A model generated the notes under the pieces. That model was not told the DNA's origin, did not search any database, and saw nothing but the letters and a program-made list of their open reading frames with translations. From Spirosoma luteum DSM 19990 (GTDB lineage Bacteria > Bacteroidota > Bacteroidia > Cytophagales > Spirosomataceae), in contig NZ_KB893268.1 of assembly GCF_000374065.1 (NCBI RefSeq), positions 55,072 through 119,071 on the forward strand: 64,000 bases of DNA, given 5' to 3'. Positions 53,952-62,137 of this stretch are shown here, piece after piece. Every line of letters starts with the position of its first letter. Positions within the stretch are counted from its first letter, which is position 1. A program made the translations under genes and the position numbers.

Positions 53952-56078
53952 CTAGTCTATCTGTTCAACCAGTTTGATAATATCACCACTGATTTGCTGA
54001 ATAAACTGGAGATGTTCCAGTAGAGAAGTATCTTCCGTAACTGACGCCGGACGATAGGCTTCCTGCATCCCGGAATCCAGTTCAACTTTTTCGGTCGATT
54101 TGTTCAGCTTTTGCAGACTTTCTGTTAGTATGAACAACGCCCTTTTAGCGGGTTTCAGGTAGGAAGCCGGATAATAAACCGGCTCACCAGACAGCCGGGC
54201 CGACATAATCGTGGCTATGTTGGCTGACAGCACGTAGTTCAATACCACAAACTGGTAGATGAGTTTCTCATTACGCTGTTTATTTTTTGGCTCCGAAACC
54301 ATCCGGTCGAAGGTAGCGCCCAGGTTAGCCGATGTGACGAAAACCTCTTTCCGGGCCAGTTTGTAGTCGACCAGGCCAATGCCTTTCCCCAACAAACTAT
54401 CAAGTAGTAACTGAGCGTAACGGACATTGGCTCTCAGCACCGCCTGCATGGGGCTTAGTAGCTGTTCTGACTCCCACTTGGGAAAAAAGGCGTAACCAGC
54501 TACCAGCGCAATGCCACCGCCGATAAGCGTATCCAGGAACCGTTCTTCCGCAGCACCCAGGTAATTGACACCCAGAAAACTAAATAAAATCAGCACAAAC
54601 GGAGTCAGGCAGATAACCATTACCTGGTAGTTGACGCGCTGTGCGCTGTAGGTGCCCAGCATGAGCAGGGTCATAAAACCAAACTGAGCCGTTTTGTTGG
54701 GGATGAAGGTGAGAATCAGCACGCCAATGATACCGCCAATCAGCGTGCCGCCAATACGCTCGATATTTCGCTGTTTGGTCAGGCTGAACGCCGGTTTCAG
54801 AATAACCGAAATCGTGAGCAGAACCCAGTAGCTATGGTGGCCGTAGGGGAGGAGCTTGGTCAGGATGAAGCCCAGCAGCATGGCGATGGCCACGCGGGCC
54901 GAATGCCGGAAGGCAGATGAATCTGGCGTCAGACTGTCGCGAAACGAAGCAGCCGTAATGACCTGATGCGATACAAACCGCCCGTATTCGGGGTCGCGGT
55001 CGGATTGGGGATCAATGTTAGTTCCCGACAGGTTTCCCTGAATCGTAGTGATTCGTTGCCGGACGGTACGAAGGCTGACCAGTACTTTTTTAAGCACCAG
55101 CGTACTTCCTTCCTGATCGCTCAGGGCGTCGATGTCCTGTTTCAACGACTGGAGCAACGGGTCGAGGGGCCGGGGTTGGCTAAGCGGAATGGGTGACTGA
55201 ACGGCCAGACCAATGTGATCGAGTTCGGAGGATAGCTGCCTGATGAGGTGGGTAATCTTCTCCAGTACGCCGGTTTTGCCAAAGCGGTCGCGCAGGTCCG
55301 AGTAGTCGTAGTACATGGCAATAATCTGCTCATACAGGTCAATTACATCGGTAAATGTCAGTAAGAGCAACCGGCCGGTCTGGGTCGATTCGGCCACGAT
55401 ACGCCTGCTTTTGAACAATACTTCGCGCGCGGCATCCTGATGTTCACTCACAACCACCTGCTGGGCAATAAATCGCCGGTAATCGTCATCCAGTTGGGTA
55501 GCAGTGGAATAAAAATCAGCCTTGATAACCATGAGTTTGGCAATTTCATGGATGCACTTCCCCAACGCCTGCTTTGCCAGCAGGTAAGGCCGTAGCTGCG
55601 ATACGAGCAAGCTAATGACGGTGTACCACACGCTGCCAGCCAGCACGAGCAAACTTTCCTCAATTACCCCCTCCGGGTTAAGTGGGCGGTCGAGCATTAG
55701 AATCATGATGAGCAAAGCCGCCGTACCTACCGAAGCAGCCCGGTTTCCCCAGATGGCGAACATCGAGAAAAAAAAGCTGAACAGCAGAATCTCTACCGCC
55801 AGAAAATAGGGGTTCATGCGGGCAAAACCCGTGATGAACGTAACCACAAACCCAATCAGGGCTGTAGCAACCATGGCATTCCGGCGGTGCATAACCGGGC
55901 CGGGGGCATCGCTCAAACTAACGTTCAACGCCCCCAGCGACATGGCAAGCCCCGTTTGTAGCTGCCCGAACTGCGCCCATACCAGCGAGGGTAACAAAAC
56001 AGAAAGCGTCGTTCGCAGTCCGTCAGAAAAATACTGACTGAACAGGAAGTAGCTAACTTGTCGGGTGCGTTTGTTCAT
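53952..56078 (-). CDS. FUSC-family inner-membrane protein (YccS/YhfK-like)
   Basis: The 708-residue protein has two clusters of membrane helices (about 15-160 and 395-530), each followed by a cytoplasmic helical part. This is the fusaric-acid-resistance-like layout; GYAFFPKWE after the second cluster is typical. Members are proposed efflux components for aromatic acids, but YccS/YhfK functions are not established. No membrane-fusion protein gene is adjacent, which argues against a tripartite pump encoded here. Confidence 0.85.
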   Translation of the reverse strand: MNKRTRQVSYFLFSQYFSDGLRTTLSVLLPSLVWAQFGQLQTGLAMSLGALNVSLSDAPGPVMHRRNAMVATALIGFVVTFITGFARMNPYFLAVEILLFSFFFSMFAIWGNRAASVGTAALLIMILMLDRPLNPEGVIEESLLVLAGSVWYTVISLLVSQLRPYLLAKQALGKCIHEIAKLMVIKADFYSTATQLDDDYRRFIAQQVVVSEHQDAAREVLFKSRRIVAESTQTGRLLLLTFTDVIDLYEQIIAMYYDYSDLRDRFGKTGVLEKITHLIRQLSSELDHIGLAVQSPIPLSQPRPLDPLLQSLKQDIDALSDQEGSTLVLKKVLVSLRTVRQRITTIQGNLSGTNIDPQSDRDPEYGRFVSHQVITAASFRDSLTPDSSAFRHSARVAIAMLLGFILTKLLPYGHHSYWVLLTISVILKPAFSLTKQRNIERIGGTLIGGIIGVLILTFIPNKTAQFGFMTLLMLGTYSAQRVNYQVMVICLTPFVLILFSFLGVNYLGAAEERFLDTLIGGGIALVAGYAFFPKWESEQLLSPMQAVLRANVRYAQLLLDSLLGKGIGLVDYKLARKEVFVTSANLGATFDRMVSEPKNKQRNEKLIYQFVVLNYVLSANIATIMSARLSGEPVYYPASYLKPAKRALFILTESLQKLNKSTEKVELDSGMQEAYRPASVTEDTSLLEHLQFIQQISGDIIKLVEQID

Positions 56079-56085
56079 GGGCTTG

Positions 56086-56188
56086 GTCAGTTGATTAGTT
56101 GGTGGGGTGATTAGTTAATTAATGGCTGACGCGAGTATTATTTTTACATCAGCCACTAATCAACCGATCAACCAACTAATCAACTGAC
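56086..56188. repeat. Intergenic inverted repeat, TTAGTTGG subfamily (copy 2)
   Basis: A 17-bp arm (56086-56102) is perfectly complementary to 56172-56188. Inner words TGGCTGACGC and TCAGCCA also pair. It fills the gap between the FUSC start and rpiB stop. Confidence 0.85.
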
Positions 56189-56619
56189 TATCTATCTAAT
56201 TCCTGAATACGAGCCAGGTGACGGCCACCCTCAAACGGCGTGTCGAGCCAGATTTTAACTAGTTTCAGGGCGGTTTCTTCGTCCATCATCCGTTCGCCGA
56301 GGGAGATGACGTTGGCATCATTATGCTGGCGACATAAACGGGCCGATTCTTCATTCCAGCACAGCCCGCAGCGAACACCCTTTACCCGGTTAGCGGCTAT
56401 GGCCTCTCCATTGCCTGAACCGCCCAGCACCACACCCCGGTCCACGATGCCGGCAGCTACGGCTTCGGCCACGGGCCGGATAAAGAGGGGATAATCGACG
56501 GATGGCGTTTCGGCATAGGTACCTTTATCAATGACCTCGTGCCCGAGACTGGTCAGAAATTGCCTGATGGCTTCCTTGTAGTGGAAACCTGCGTGGTCGG
56601 AACCAATAGCTATTTTCAT
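56188..56619 (-). CDS. rpiB: Ribose-5-phosphate isomerase B
   Basis: From the ATG at 56619 (MKIAIGSDHAGFHYKEAI) the protein has 143 residues, the usual RpiB length. GSDHAG, DKGTYAETPSVDYP, GVVLGGSGNGEAIAANRVKGVR and LCWNEESARLCRQHNDANV are diagnostic; the catalytic Cys region of RpiB reads here GGSGNG, so Cys is replaced by Ser in that motif. It interconverts ribose 5-phosphate and ribulose 5-phosphate. It is divergent from zwf, so both pentose-phosphate branches share this region. A -7 element lies at 56647-56654. Confidence 0.94.
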   Translation of the reverse strand: MKIAIGSDHAGFHYKEAIRQFLTSLGHEVIDKGTYAETPSVDYPLFIRPVAEAVAAGIVDRGVVLGGSGNGEAIAANRVKGVRCGLCWNEESARLCRQHNDANVISLGERMMDEETALKLVKIWLDTPFEGGRHLARIQELDR

Positions 56620-56646
56620 GTATTTAAACAAAGTAAGAACAACGCC

Positions 56647-56654
56647 CAAAAGTA
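56647..56654 (-). promoter_or_regulatory. Candidate -7 element of rpiB
   Basis: TACTTTTG on the minus strand, 28 bp upstream of the rpiB ATG. This supports the start at 56619 over the longer frame to 56649. Confidence 0.5.
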
Positions 56655-56694
56655 GTGGAATCGGGGGCCAAGATGAAACCTTATGGGACTAAAC

Positions 56695-56724
56695 TTGTTC
56701 GGAAAACAGACGGACGGTAATTTG
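56695..56724 (+). promoter_or_regulatory. Candidate zwf promoter
   Basis: TTG (56695-56697) and TAATTTG (56718-56724) are 20 bp apart. The -7 element is one base shorter than TAnnTTTG. Transcription would start about 17 bp before the zwf ATG. Confidence 0.45.
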
Positions 56725-56747
56725 CACCCTCCCAATACAACCAACTT

Positions 56748-58292
56748 ATGATACCAGCTACCAATCAGAAACCCGTTGCTACCGTTTTGTTTATTTTCGG
56801 CGGCAGCGGTGACCTGAACCTTCGTAAACTAACCCCTGCGCTGTATAATCTGTACCTTGACAAGTACCTGTCCGATCAATTTGCCGTTGTTGGATTAGGC
56901 CGGACACCGTACTCCGACGAATCGTTTCGGGAGCGTCTGGAGGAGGGGATAGCGTCGTTTTCAAGGCGAAAAAACGATGGGGATAAGGATTGGAAGTCGT
57001 TTTCACCGGCTATTTCGTACCTGCCGATGGATGCCGGTGATGATAAAGCTTATACGAAATTGGCTGACTTTGTTGCCGCCCGGGAAAAGGAATGGGGTGT
57101 AGCGGCCAATGTGGTGTTTTATCTCGCAGTGGCCCCGCAACTGGTGCCCGATATTGCCATGAACCTTGGCAAGCTCTCGCTCTGTGGCGACAAATCACGG
57201 GTCAGGATTGTCGTTGAGAAACCCTTTGGGCATAACCTGAAAACGGCTCAAGAGCTAAATACCTTGTTGGGCGGCCTTTTCGCCGAAGAGCAGATTTACC
57301 GGATAGACCACTACCTGGGTAAAGAAACAGTGCAGAATATTCTGGCCCTTCGCTTTGCTAACTCCCTCTTTGAGCCAATCTGGAACCGTCGCTACGTGGA
57401 GTACGTACAGATTACGGCGGCCGAAACGGTGGGACTGGAAGGACGGGGAGGGTATTATGAAGGCTCAGGTGCCTTGCGCGACATGATCCAGAATCACCTG
57501 CTCCAGATGCTGTGTATGGTAGCAACCGAGGCCCCTATTTCGTTCGAGGCCAACGAAGTACGGAACAAAAAAGTCGACGTGCTGAACGCTATCCGCCGGA
57601 TTCAGCCCGATGAGGTGAAGGATGTTGCCGTTCGGGGGCAGTATGGTCCGGGCGAATCCACCGCACCGGCGGACCGACCGGGTAAGAAATCGGCTGGCAA
57701 AAAAGAGGAGAAAGAAATTGTAGGGTATCGGGAGGAGGAAGGCGTTAAACCGGATTCAGCCACCGAGACGTTTGCAGCCGTCAAACTATACGTCGACAAC
57801 TGGCGGTGGGAAGATGTGCCGTTCTATCTCCGCACGGGTAAAGCGCTGCCCAGGAAGGCTACCGTTATCACGATTCAATTTAAAACCGCCCCATCCTACG
57901 CGTTTCCGAACGAAGCCACTAAAAACTGGCAGTCCAACCGGCTCACTATCGATATTCAACCCGATCTGGATATCCGTCTTCGGTTTCAGGTAAAGCGGCC
58001 CGGCCAAACACTGGCCATCGATCCGGTCGAAATGGTATTTAGCTATAAAGATACCTACGACGGTCAGGAGCCGGAAGCCTACGAAACCCTACTGCTCGAC
58101 GTGATGACGGGCGATGCCACGCTGTTTATGCGGGCCGATCAGGTTGAAGCCGCCTGGAAAGTGGTAACGCCGATTCTGGACGAATGGGAAAGTAAAACGC
58201 CTGATTTTCCGAATTATACCCCTGGCTCGTGGGGACCGGATGCCGCCCGGCAACTGGTCGAAAAAGATGGATTTGACTGGACGGCAGAATAA
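56748..58292 (+). CDS. zwf: Glucose-6-phosphate 1-dehydrogenase
   Basis: The 514-residue protein has the NADP site [11 protein letters not shown], the active-site [13 protein letters not shown], and VEKPFGHNL. It oxidises glucose 6-phosphate to 6-phosphogluconolactone. It leads the plus-strand run zwf-cupin-pgl; the lactonase for its product is two genes on. Residues about 301-324 form a Lys/Glu/Pro-rich insert ([18 protein letters not shown]) not typical of the family and before the conserved GYREEEGV. No 6-phosphogluconate dehydrogenase gene is adjacent. Confidence 0.98.
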   Translation: MIPATNQKPVATVLFIFGGSGDLNLRKLTPALYNLYLDKYLSDQFAVVGLGRTPYSDESFRERLEEGIASFSRRKNDGDKDWKSFSPAISYLPMDAGDDKAYTKLADFVAAREKEWGVAANVVFYLAVAPQLVPDIAMNLGKLSLCGDKSRVRIVVEKPFGHNLKTAQELNTLLGGLFAEEQIYRIDHYLGKETVQNILALRFANSLFEPIWNRRYVEYVQITAAETVGLEGRGGYYEGSGALRDMIQNHLLQMLCMVATEAPISFEANEVRNKKVDVLNAIRRIQPDEVKDVAVRGQYGPGESTAPADRPGKKSAGKKEEKEIVGYREEEGVKPDSATETFAAVKLYVDNWRWEDVPFYLRTGKALPRKATVITIQFKTAPSYAFPNEATKNWQSNRLTIDIQPDLDIRLRFQVKRPGQTLAIDPVEMVFSYKDTYDGQEPEAYETLLLDVMTGDATLFMRADQVEAAWKVVTPILDEWESKTPDFPNYTPGSWGPDAARQLVEKDGFDWTAE

Positions 58293-58298
58293 AGCTTT

Positions 58299-58370
58299 AC
58301 AGTTTATGGTGGCTGACGTATACGTAGCTAACGCGTCGGCCAGCCGTATACCAAACACCATACACCTCAA
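58299..58370. repeat. Degenerate intergenic inverted repeat, GGTTTACGG-like
   Basis: Words TTTACAGTTTATGGTGGCTG and, on the other side, CCATACACCTCAAGC recall the copies at 2109 and 22928, but pairing is broken. GGCTGACG and TAACGCG tip words are present. It fills the zwf-cupin gap. Confidence 0.45.
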
Positions 58371-58387
58371 GCTATATACCTAAACGC

Positions 58388-58732
58388 ATGACGACAACTC
58401 AACTGGGTGTTCTTTTTGTAGATGACGAAAGCCTGCCGTGGGAAACGGTAGCCGACGGGGTGCAGCGTAAGATGATGACCTATGACGCCAACCTGATGAT
58501 GGTAAAAGTCCGCTTTGAAACGGGTGGTATCGGGGCTGCTCACAGCCATGTGCATACGCAGATGAGTTACGTAGCGAGTGGGGCTTTTGCTATTACCATT
58601 GCCGACGAGACCCGTACCGTACGGCAGGGTGATGCGTATTATATACCGCCTAACGTACGGCACGGGGCCGTGTGTGTGGAAGCAGGTGAGCTGGTTGATT
58701 TATTCACGCCCATGCGTGAGGATTTTGTGTAA
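58388..58732 (+). CDS. Small cupin-domain protein
   Basis: The 114-residue protein is a single cupin. Motif 1 ligands are in GIGAAHSHVHTQMSYVASG (three His) and motif 2 in YYIPPNVRHGAVC (His). A bound metal is likely. Such small cupins can be sugar-binding, isomerase or pectin-degradation-type (KdgF-like) proteins. It sits between zwf and pgl with 9 bp to pgl, so it is in the same transcript. Its function is not known, though a role with a sugar lactone or keto acid would fit. Confidence 0.85.
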   Translation: MTTTQLGVLFVDDESLPWETVADGVQRKMMTYDANLMMVKVRFETGGIGAAHSHVHTQMSYVASGAFAITIADETRTVRQGDAYYIPPNVRHGAVCVEAGELVDLFTPMREDFV

Positions 58733-58741
58733 GAAACGTCC

Positions 58742-59482
58742 ATGCAACTGATTATCAAGAAAAATCCGGCCGAACTGGCTAAAGAAGCGGCCAGTTTTAT
58801 TGCGAAGCGCATCAACGAGGTGCTTAAAACGCAGGATCGGTTTACAATTGCGCTATCGGGGGGAAGTACGCCCAAAGCCCTACACGAACTACTGGCTAAA
58901 CCGCCCTTTGTAGAGCAGATTCCGTGGGCGCAGCTGCACATATTCTGGGGTGATGAGCGGTACGTACCCATCGACGATGAGCAGAGTAATGCCGGCATGG
59001 CCTACGATACGCTGCTTGGACATGTGTATACACCCGAAGATCAGATTCACATCTGGCGTACCGACCTGGAACCCGACGCTGCTGCCGCCGACTATGACCG
59101 GGTCTTGCATACGTACTTTGGCGAAACAGACGACGCGTCGCCCAGCCCCACGTTCGATCTGGTGCTGCTCGGTATGGGGGATGATGGGCATACCCTGTCT
59201 TTGTTTCCCGGCACTGACGTGGTTCACGAAAAAAAGGCCTGGACAAAAGCTTATTTTTTAACGCAGCAAACTATGTTTCGGCTGACCCTGACGGCACCCA
59301 TCGTGAATCGGGCATCCTGCATCCTGTTTCTGGTAGCAGGGCCTAAAAAGGCCGATCCGCTGAAAGAAGTACTGGAAGGAGCCTATAATCCGGACACCTA
59401 TCCCTCTCAGCAAATCAAGCCGGAAACAGGGGAACTGGTGTGGCTGGTCGATGAAAAAGCGGCTGAAAAGCTGACTCGTTAA
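58742..59482 (+). CDS. pgl: 6-phosphogluconolactonase
   Basis: The 246-residue protein has the glucosamine/galactosamine-6-phosphate isomerase fold with Pgl-specific blocks: ALSGGSTPKALHELL, WAQLHIFWGDERYVP, and LLGMGDDGHTLSLFPG. It hydrolyses 6-phosphogluconolactone, the Zwf product, to 6-phosphogluconate. It lies two genes after zwf in the same direction, which supports a pentose-phosphate operon. The DevB-type Pgl assignment is secure. Confidence 0.96.
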   Translation: MQLIIKKNPAELAKEAASFIAKRINEVLKTQDRFTIALSGGSTPKALHELLAKPPFVEQIPWAQLHIFWGDERYVPIDDEQSNAGMAYDTLLGHVYTPEDQIHIWRTDLEPDAAAADYDRVLHTYFGETDDASPSPTFDLVLLGMGDDGHTLSLFPGTDVVHEKKAWTKAYFLTQQTMFRLTLTAPIVNRASCILFLVAGPKKADPLKEVLEGAYNPDTYPSQQIKPETGELVWLVDEKAAEKLTR

Positions 59483-59560
59483 CAAGTACTTACCTTTATA
59501 ATCGTTCTACAATCAACTCACCTCGTCAACTGACTGGTTATCCTGCTTACTCTATTGCTA

Positions 59561-61102
59561 ATGCGCTTTATCCCTTATCCGTTACTTATTGTAGCACTAC
59601 TTATTCCATACCAGAGAGCGGCCGGGCAAGCGGATTCGTCGGAAAGAACTACGCAGGCTTTCGTAGAAGTTGGTGCATTAGGAAAATCCGGAAGAGGTGT
59701 ACCCTTCTGGCAACGGGCCAACCAATATGGAGTAGTGCCCCTGGCTAACTCATTTGCAACGGTTCGGGCGGGTGTTTCCTCCGACTATCGGCCAGAGCAA
59801 AACCGGCGGGTTGATTGGGGATACGGGGTTGAGGTGGTTGGAAACGTGGGTCCCATACCTGCCAATCAGCAGGTATACGTGCCCGAAGCGTACATCAAGG
59901 CACGGTGGCGCCAGCTGGAAGTTTATGCCGGTCGCCGAAAAACCATTGTGGGTTTGGTAGATACGTTGCTAACGTCGGGTGCCTATGCCATGTCGGGAAA
60001 TGCGCTCCCGCTGCCCACCATTCAGCTAGGGACCCGGGGGTATGTTCCTCTTCCTTTCACAAATGGGGCCATTAGCATCAACGCAACGTTTGCCAACGCC
60101 TGGTTTGAAAATGTAAACCGGAAAGTTTCCAATGCACTGATGCAGCAGTCAACGTTGTACATTCGAATTGGCCGACCGTCGGGGCCTATTCGTGTATATG
60201 GTGGTATCAATCATCAGGTTACCTGGAATGGGTACTCTCCCTTCATAGCACCCGGCGTGTCGAACGATGGACAGTTACCGTCCAGCTTCAAGGCTTATTT
60301 GTATGCGATAACGGCTTTACCGTACCCCAATGCCGCCGTGGATGGCAATGTCACCTCGTTCGATGAAACGAACCGGATTGGTAACCACCTGGGTTCGCTT
60401 GATTTAGGAGCCGAATTGGATGTTGGTGACTACACCATTTTTGTCTATCGCCAGAATCCTTTTGATACGGGAGCCATCTGGTACCTGACCACCATTGCCG
60501 ATGGCCTCAATGGCCTTAGTATTCGCCGGAAGTCGAGGGGGGACAGTTATATTTCGGTAGACCGGGCACTTGTCGAGTTCCTGTATACGGTCGACCAGGG
60601 CGGAAATGAATTCGTTATTGAAGACCCCCAACGCCGGGGCAAAGTTGATTACTTCAATAATGCACAATACATTGATAGCTGGACAACCCGCGCTCACACC
60701 ATTGGCACCCCTTTTCTCACGCCCGAAGGCGACATAACCCCTGCCATACCGTATGGCCCCATTATTAATAATCGGGTATCAATGGTACACGCCGGGTTAA
60801 ACGGCCGGGTAGGAGAGAAGGTGATGTGGCTACTTAAACTATCGTACAGTCAAAACCTGGGAACCTACAACGCTCCACTACCAGGATTTCCCCAGCAGTT
60901 TTCGGGGTTATTCAAAGTAGCAGCCCCGTTGACCCTGCCCTTGCTAGGTACCATGCATTTAACCGCTACCGTAGCGACCGACCAGGGCGCTTTTTTACCC
61001 AATTCAACCGGAGGCTATATTGGTCTGCGTAAGAACTGGTCTTCCAAAACACAGAAAGCACCCGTCAAGCAAAATCAGCGGTCTTCCGTCCGTTATTTTT
61101 AG
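59561..61102 (+). CDS. Capsule assembly Wzi-family outer-membrane protein
   Basis: The protein starts at ATG 59561 (MRFIPYPLLIVALLIP) with a signal peptide; a TTG six bases upstream is less likely. It has about 513 residues with alternating beta-strand character, the pattern expected for the 18-strand Wzi-type barrel. FWQRANQYGVVP at the N-terminus and YAGRRKTIVGLVDTLLTSG are typical of PF14052 members in Bacteroidota. The family helps attach capsule polysaccharide at the surface. It follows pgl by about 80 bp and ends at a strong terminator. Confidence 0.82.
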   Translation: MRFIPYPLLIVALLIPYQRAAGQADSSERTTQAFVEVGALGKSGRGVPFWQRANQYGVVPLANSFATVRAGVSSDYRPEQNRRVDWGYGVEVVGNVGPIPANQQVYVPEAYIKARWRQLEVYAGRRKTIVGLVDTLLTSGAYAMSGNALPLPTIQLGTRGYVPLPFTNGAISINATFANAWFENVNRKVSNALMQQSTLYIRIGRPSGPIRVYGGINHQVTWNGYSPFIAPGVSNDGQLPSSFKAYLYAITALPYPNAAVDGNVTSFDETNRIGNHLGSLDLGAELDVGDYTIFVYRQNPFDTGAIWYLTTIADGLNGLSIRRKSRGDSYISVDRALVEFLYTVDQGGNEFVIEDPQRRGKVDYFNNAQYIDSWTTRAHTIGTPFLTPEGDITPAIPYGPIINNRVSMVHAGLNGRVGEKVMWLLKLSYSQNLGTYNAPLPGFPQQFSGLFKVAAPLTLPLLGTMHLTATVATDQGAFLPNSTGGYIGLRKNWSSKTQKAPVKQNQRSSVRYF

Positions 61103-61139
61103 TGGGTTTATGAGAAATAGGTCAGTAATGACAAGCAAC

Positions 61140-61171
61140 AAAAAAGACCCTCATTGCTGAGGGTCTTTTTT
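61140..61171. terminator. Bidirectional intrinsic terminator
   Basis: AAAAAAGACCCTC (61140-61152) pairs with GAGGGTCTTTTTT (61159-61171). It serves the convergent ends of the Wzi-like gene and the small repeat lipoprotein. Confidence 0.92.
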
Positions 61172-61199
61172 GTGTTAACAGGTTAGTTTGAAAGGGCGC

Positions 61200-61409
61200 T
61201 TACTTGATGGTGTCCTTCATGGTGGTATCACTCTTCATGGTGGTATCACTCATCATGGTCGTAGAGTCACTCATCATGGTGGTAGAGTCGCTCATCATCG
61301 CAGCCGTATCAGTGGCAGTAACTGATGACGCTGTAGACTCGGTTTTCGTGCTCGAACAGGCAGTAGCCAGTGCCATTACTGATAGAAAGAAGAATGCTGA
61401 TTTTTTCAT
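61200..61409 (-). CDS. Small repeat lipoprotein rich in Met, Ser, Asp and Thr
   Basis: The 69-residue protein has a lipoprotein signal ending MALATACSS. The mature part is low-complexity: MMSDSTT twice, then MMSDTT, MKSDTT and MKDTIK. No known domain. The repeats lie in a DNA tandem array with units of 18 and 21 bp (61212-61297). It may be a surface or periplasmic peptide; Met-rich repeats could bind metal, but that is a guess. It is small and expression is not shown, though the signal and the terminator at its end support a real gene. Confidence 0.7.
   Translation of the reverse strand: MKKSAFFFLSVMALATACSSTKTESTASSVTATDTAAMMSDSTTMMSDSTTMMSDTTMKSDTTMKDTIK
61212..61297. repeat. Short tandem repeat inside the small lipoprotein gene
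   Basis: About four copies of a TCATGGTGGTATCACTCA-like unit, two of 18 bp and two of 21 bp. Copy number could change by slippage while keeping the reading frame. Confidence 0.75.
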
Positions 61410-61561
61410 GGTTGTACTGAATTAAAACGGTTTGTTTACCATTAATGTAGGACAAGTAGAAAGGTAACCCATCAGCTATTCTGTTTTTTTACTAACTGAT
61501 TATCAAGTGCTAGAGAATAAATCTGAATAGGCACTATCTGCTGATTAAGATGGACAAAAAC

Positions 61562-62038
61562 TCAATCCAGTTCATCAATGGCGTCGTAGGCCAAACCGGC
61601 CGCCAGAGCGTAAACGGCATGGTGCAAGGCATCAATAGCAATGGCTTTCGGCTCCTGTTCCGTAACGGGCGGCACCACATTCAGTTTGGGTAATAGGGTG
61701 AGGGCAGTCCCCATAATCGTGGTAAAATGAAGCAGGGTAGCGGGCCATCCCTGTAAGCCAACCATGGACATGATGCCCCGGGGTATGCCCCACACGGTTC
61801 CGTAGGTCCAGTGAATTTCCTGCGTCACCTTCTCCCGGTTGGTTTTATTGGTTGGCTTGATGTCGAGCACCTTGGATACTGCTTTCACGGGGGTTGTACT
61901 GGGTGCCCGATCCGTCAGTTTCATCTCAATCAGTTGCGAGACCGTGATGGCTACTGTTCCGGCAAGGCCGGCCAGCATACCCGCGCCCACGGCCAGGGCC
62001 AACCCTTTCAGGGGGTTTTCTGCAATTTCACGTTTCAT
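61562..62038 (-). CDS. Conserved membrane protein of unknown function
   Basis: The 158-residue protein has three to four hydrophobic segments (about 9-35, 83-105 and 125-150). GLALAVGAGMLAGLAGTVAI starts the first. The pattern recalls DUF1440/YagU-like membrane proteins, but the match is only suggestive. It is preceded by a gap of 99 bp from the GMC gene and no partner is evident. Confidence 0.65.
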   Translation of the reverse strand: MKREIAENPLKGLALAVGAGMLAGLAGTVAITVSQLIEMKLTDRAPSTTPVKAVSKVLDIKPTNKTNREKVTQEIHWTYGTVWGIPRGIMSMVGLQGWPATLLHFTTIMGTALTLLPKLNVVPPVTEQEPKAIAIDALHHAVYALAAGLAYDAIDELD

Positions 62039-62137
62039 AAAGTGTTCTCATCGTTTGTTAGATACCCGGCAATATAAGCAATCGGCTACCCCGTTCCCGT
62101 TGGTAGTTCCGAGAATGCCGCCTGTTCAAGTATTAGT

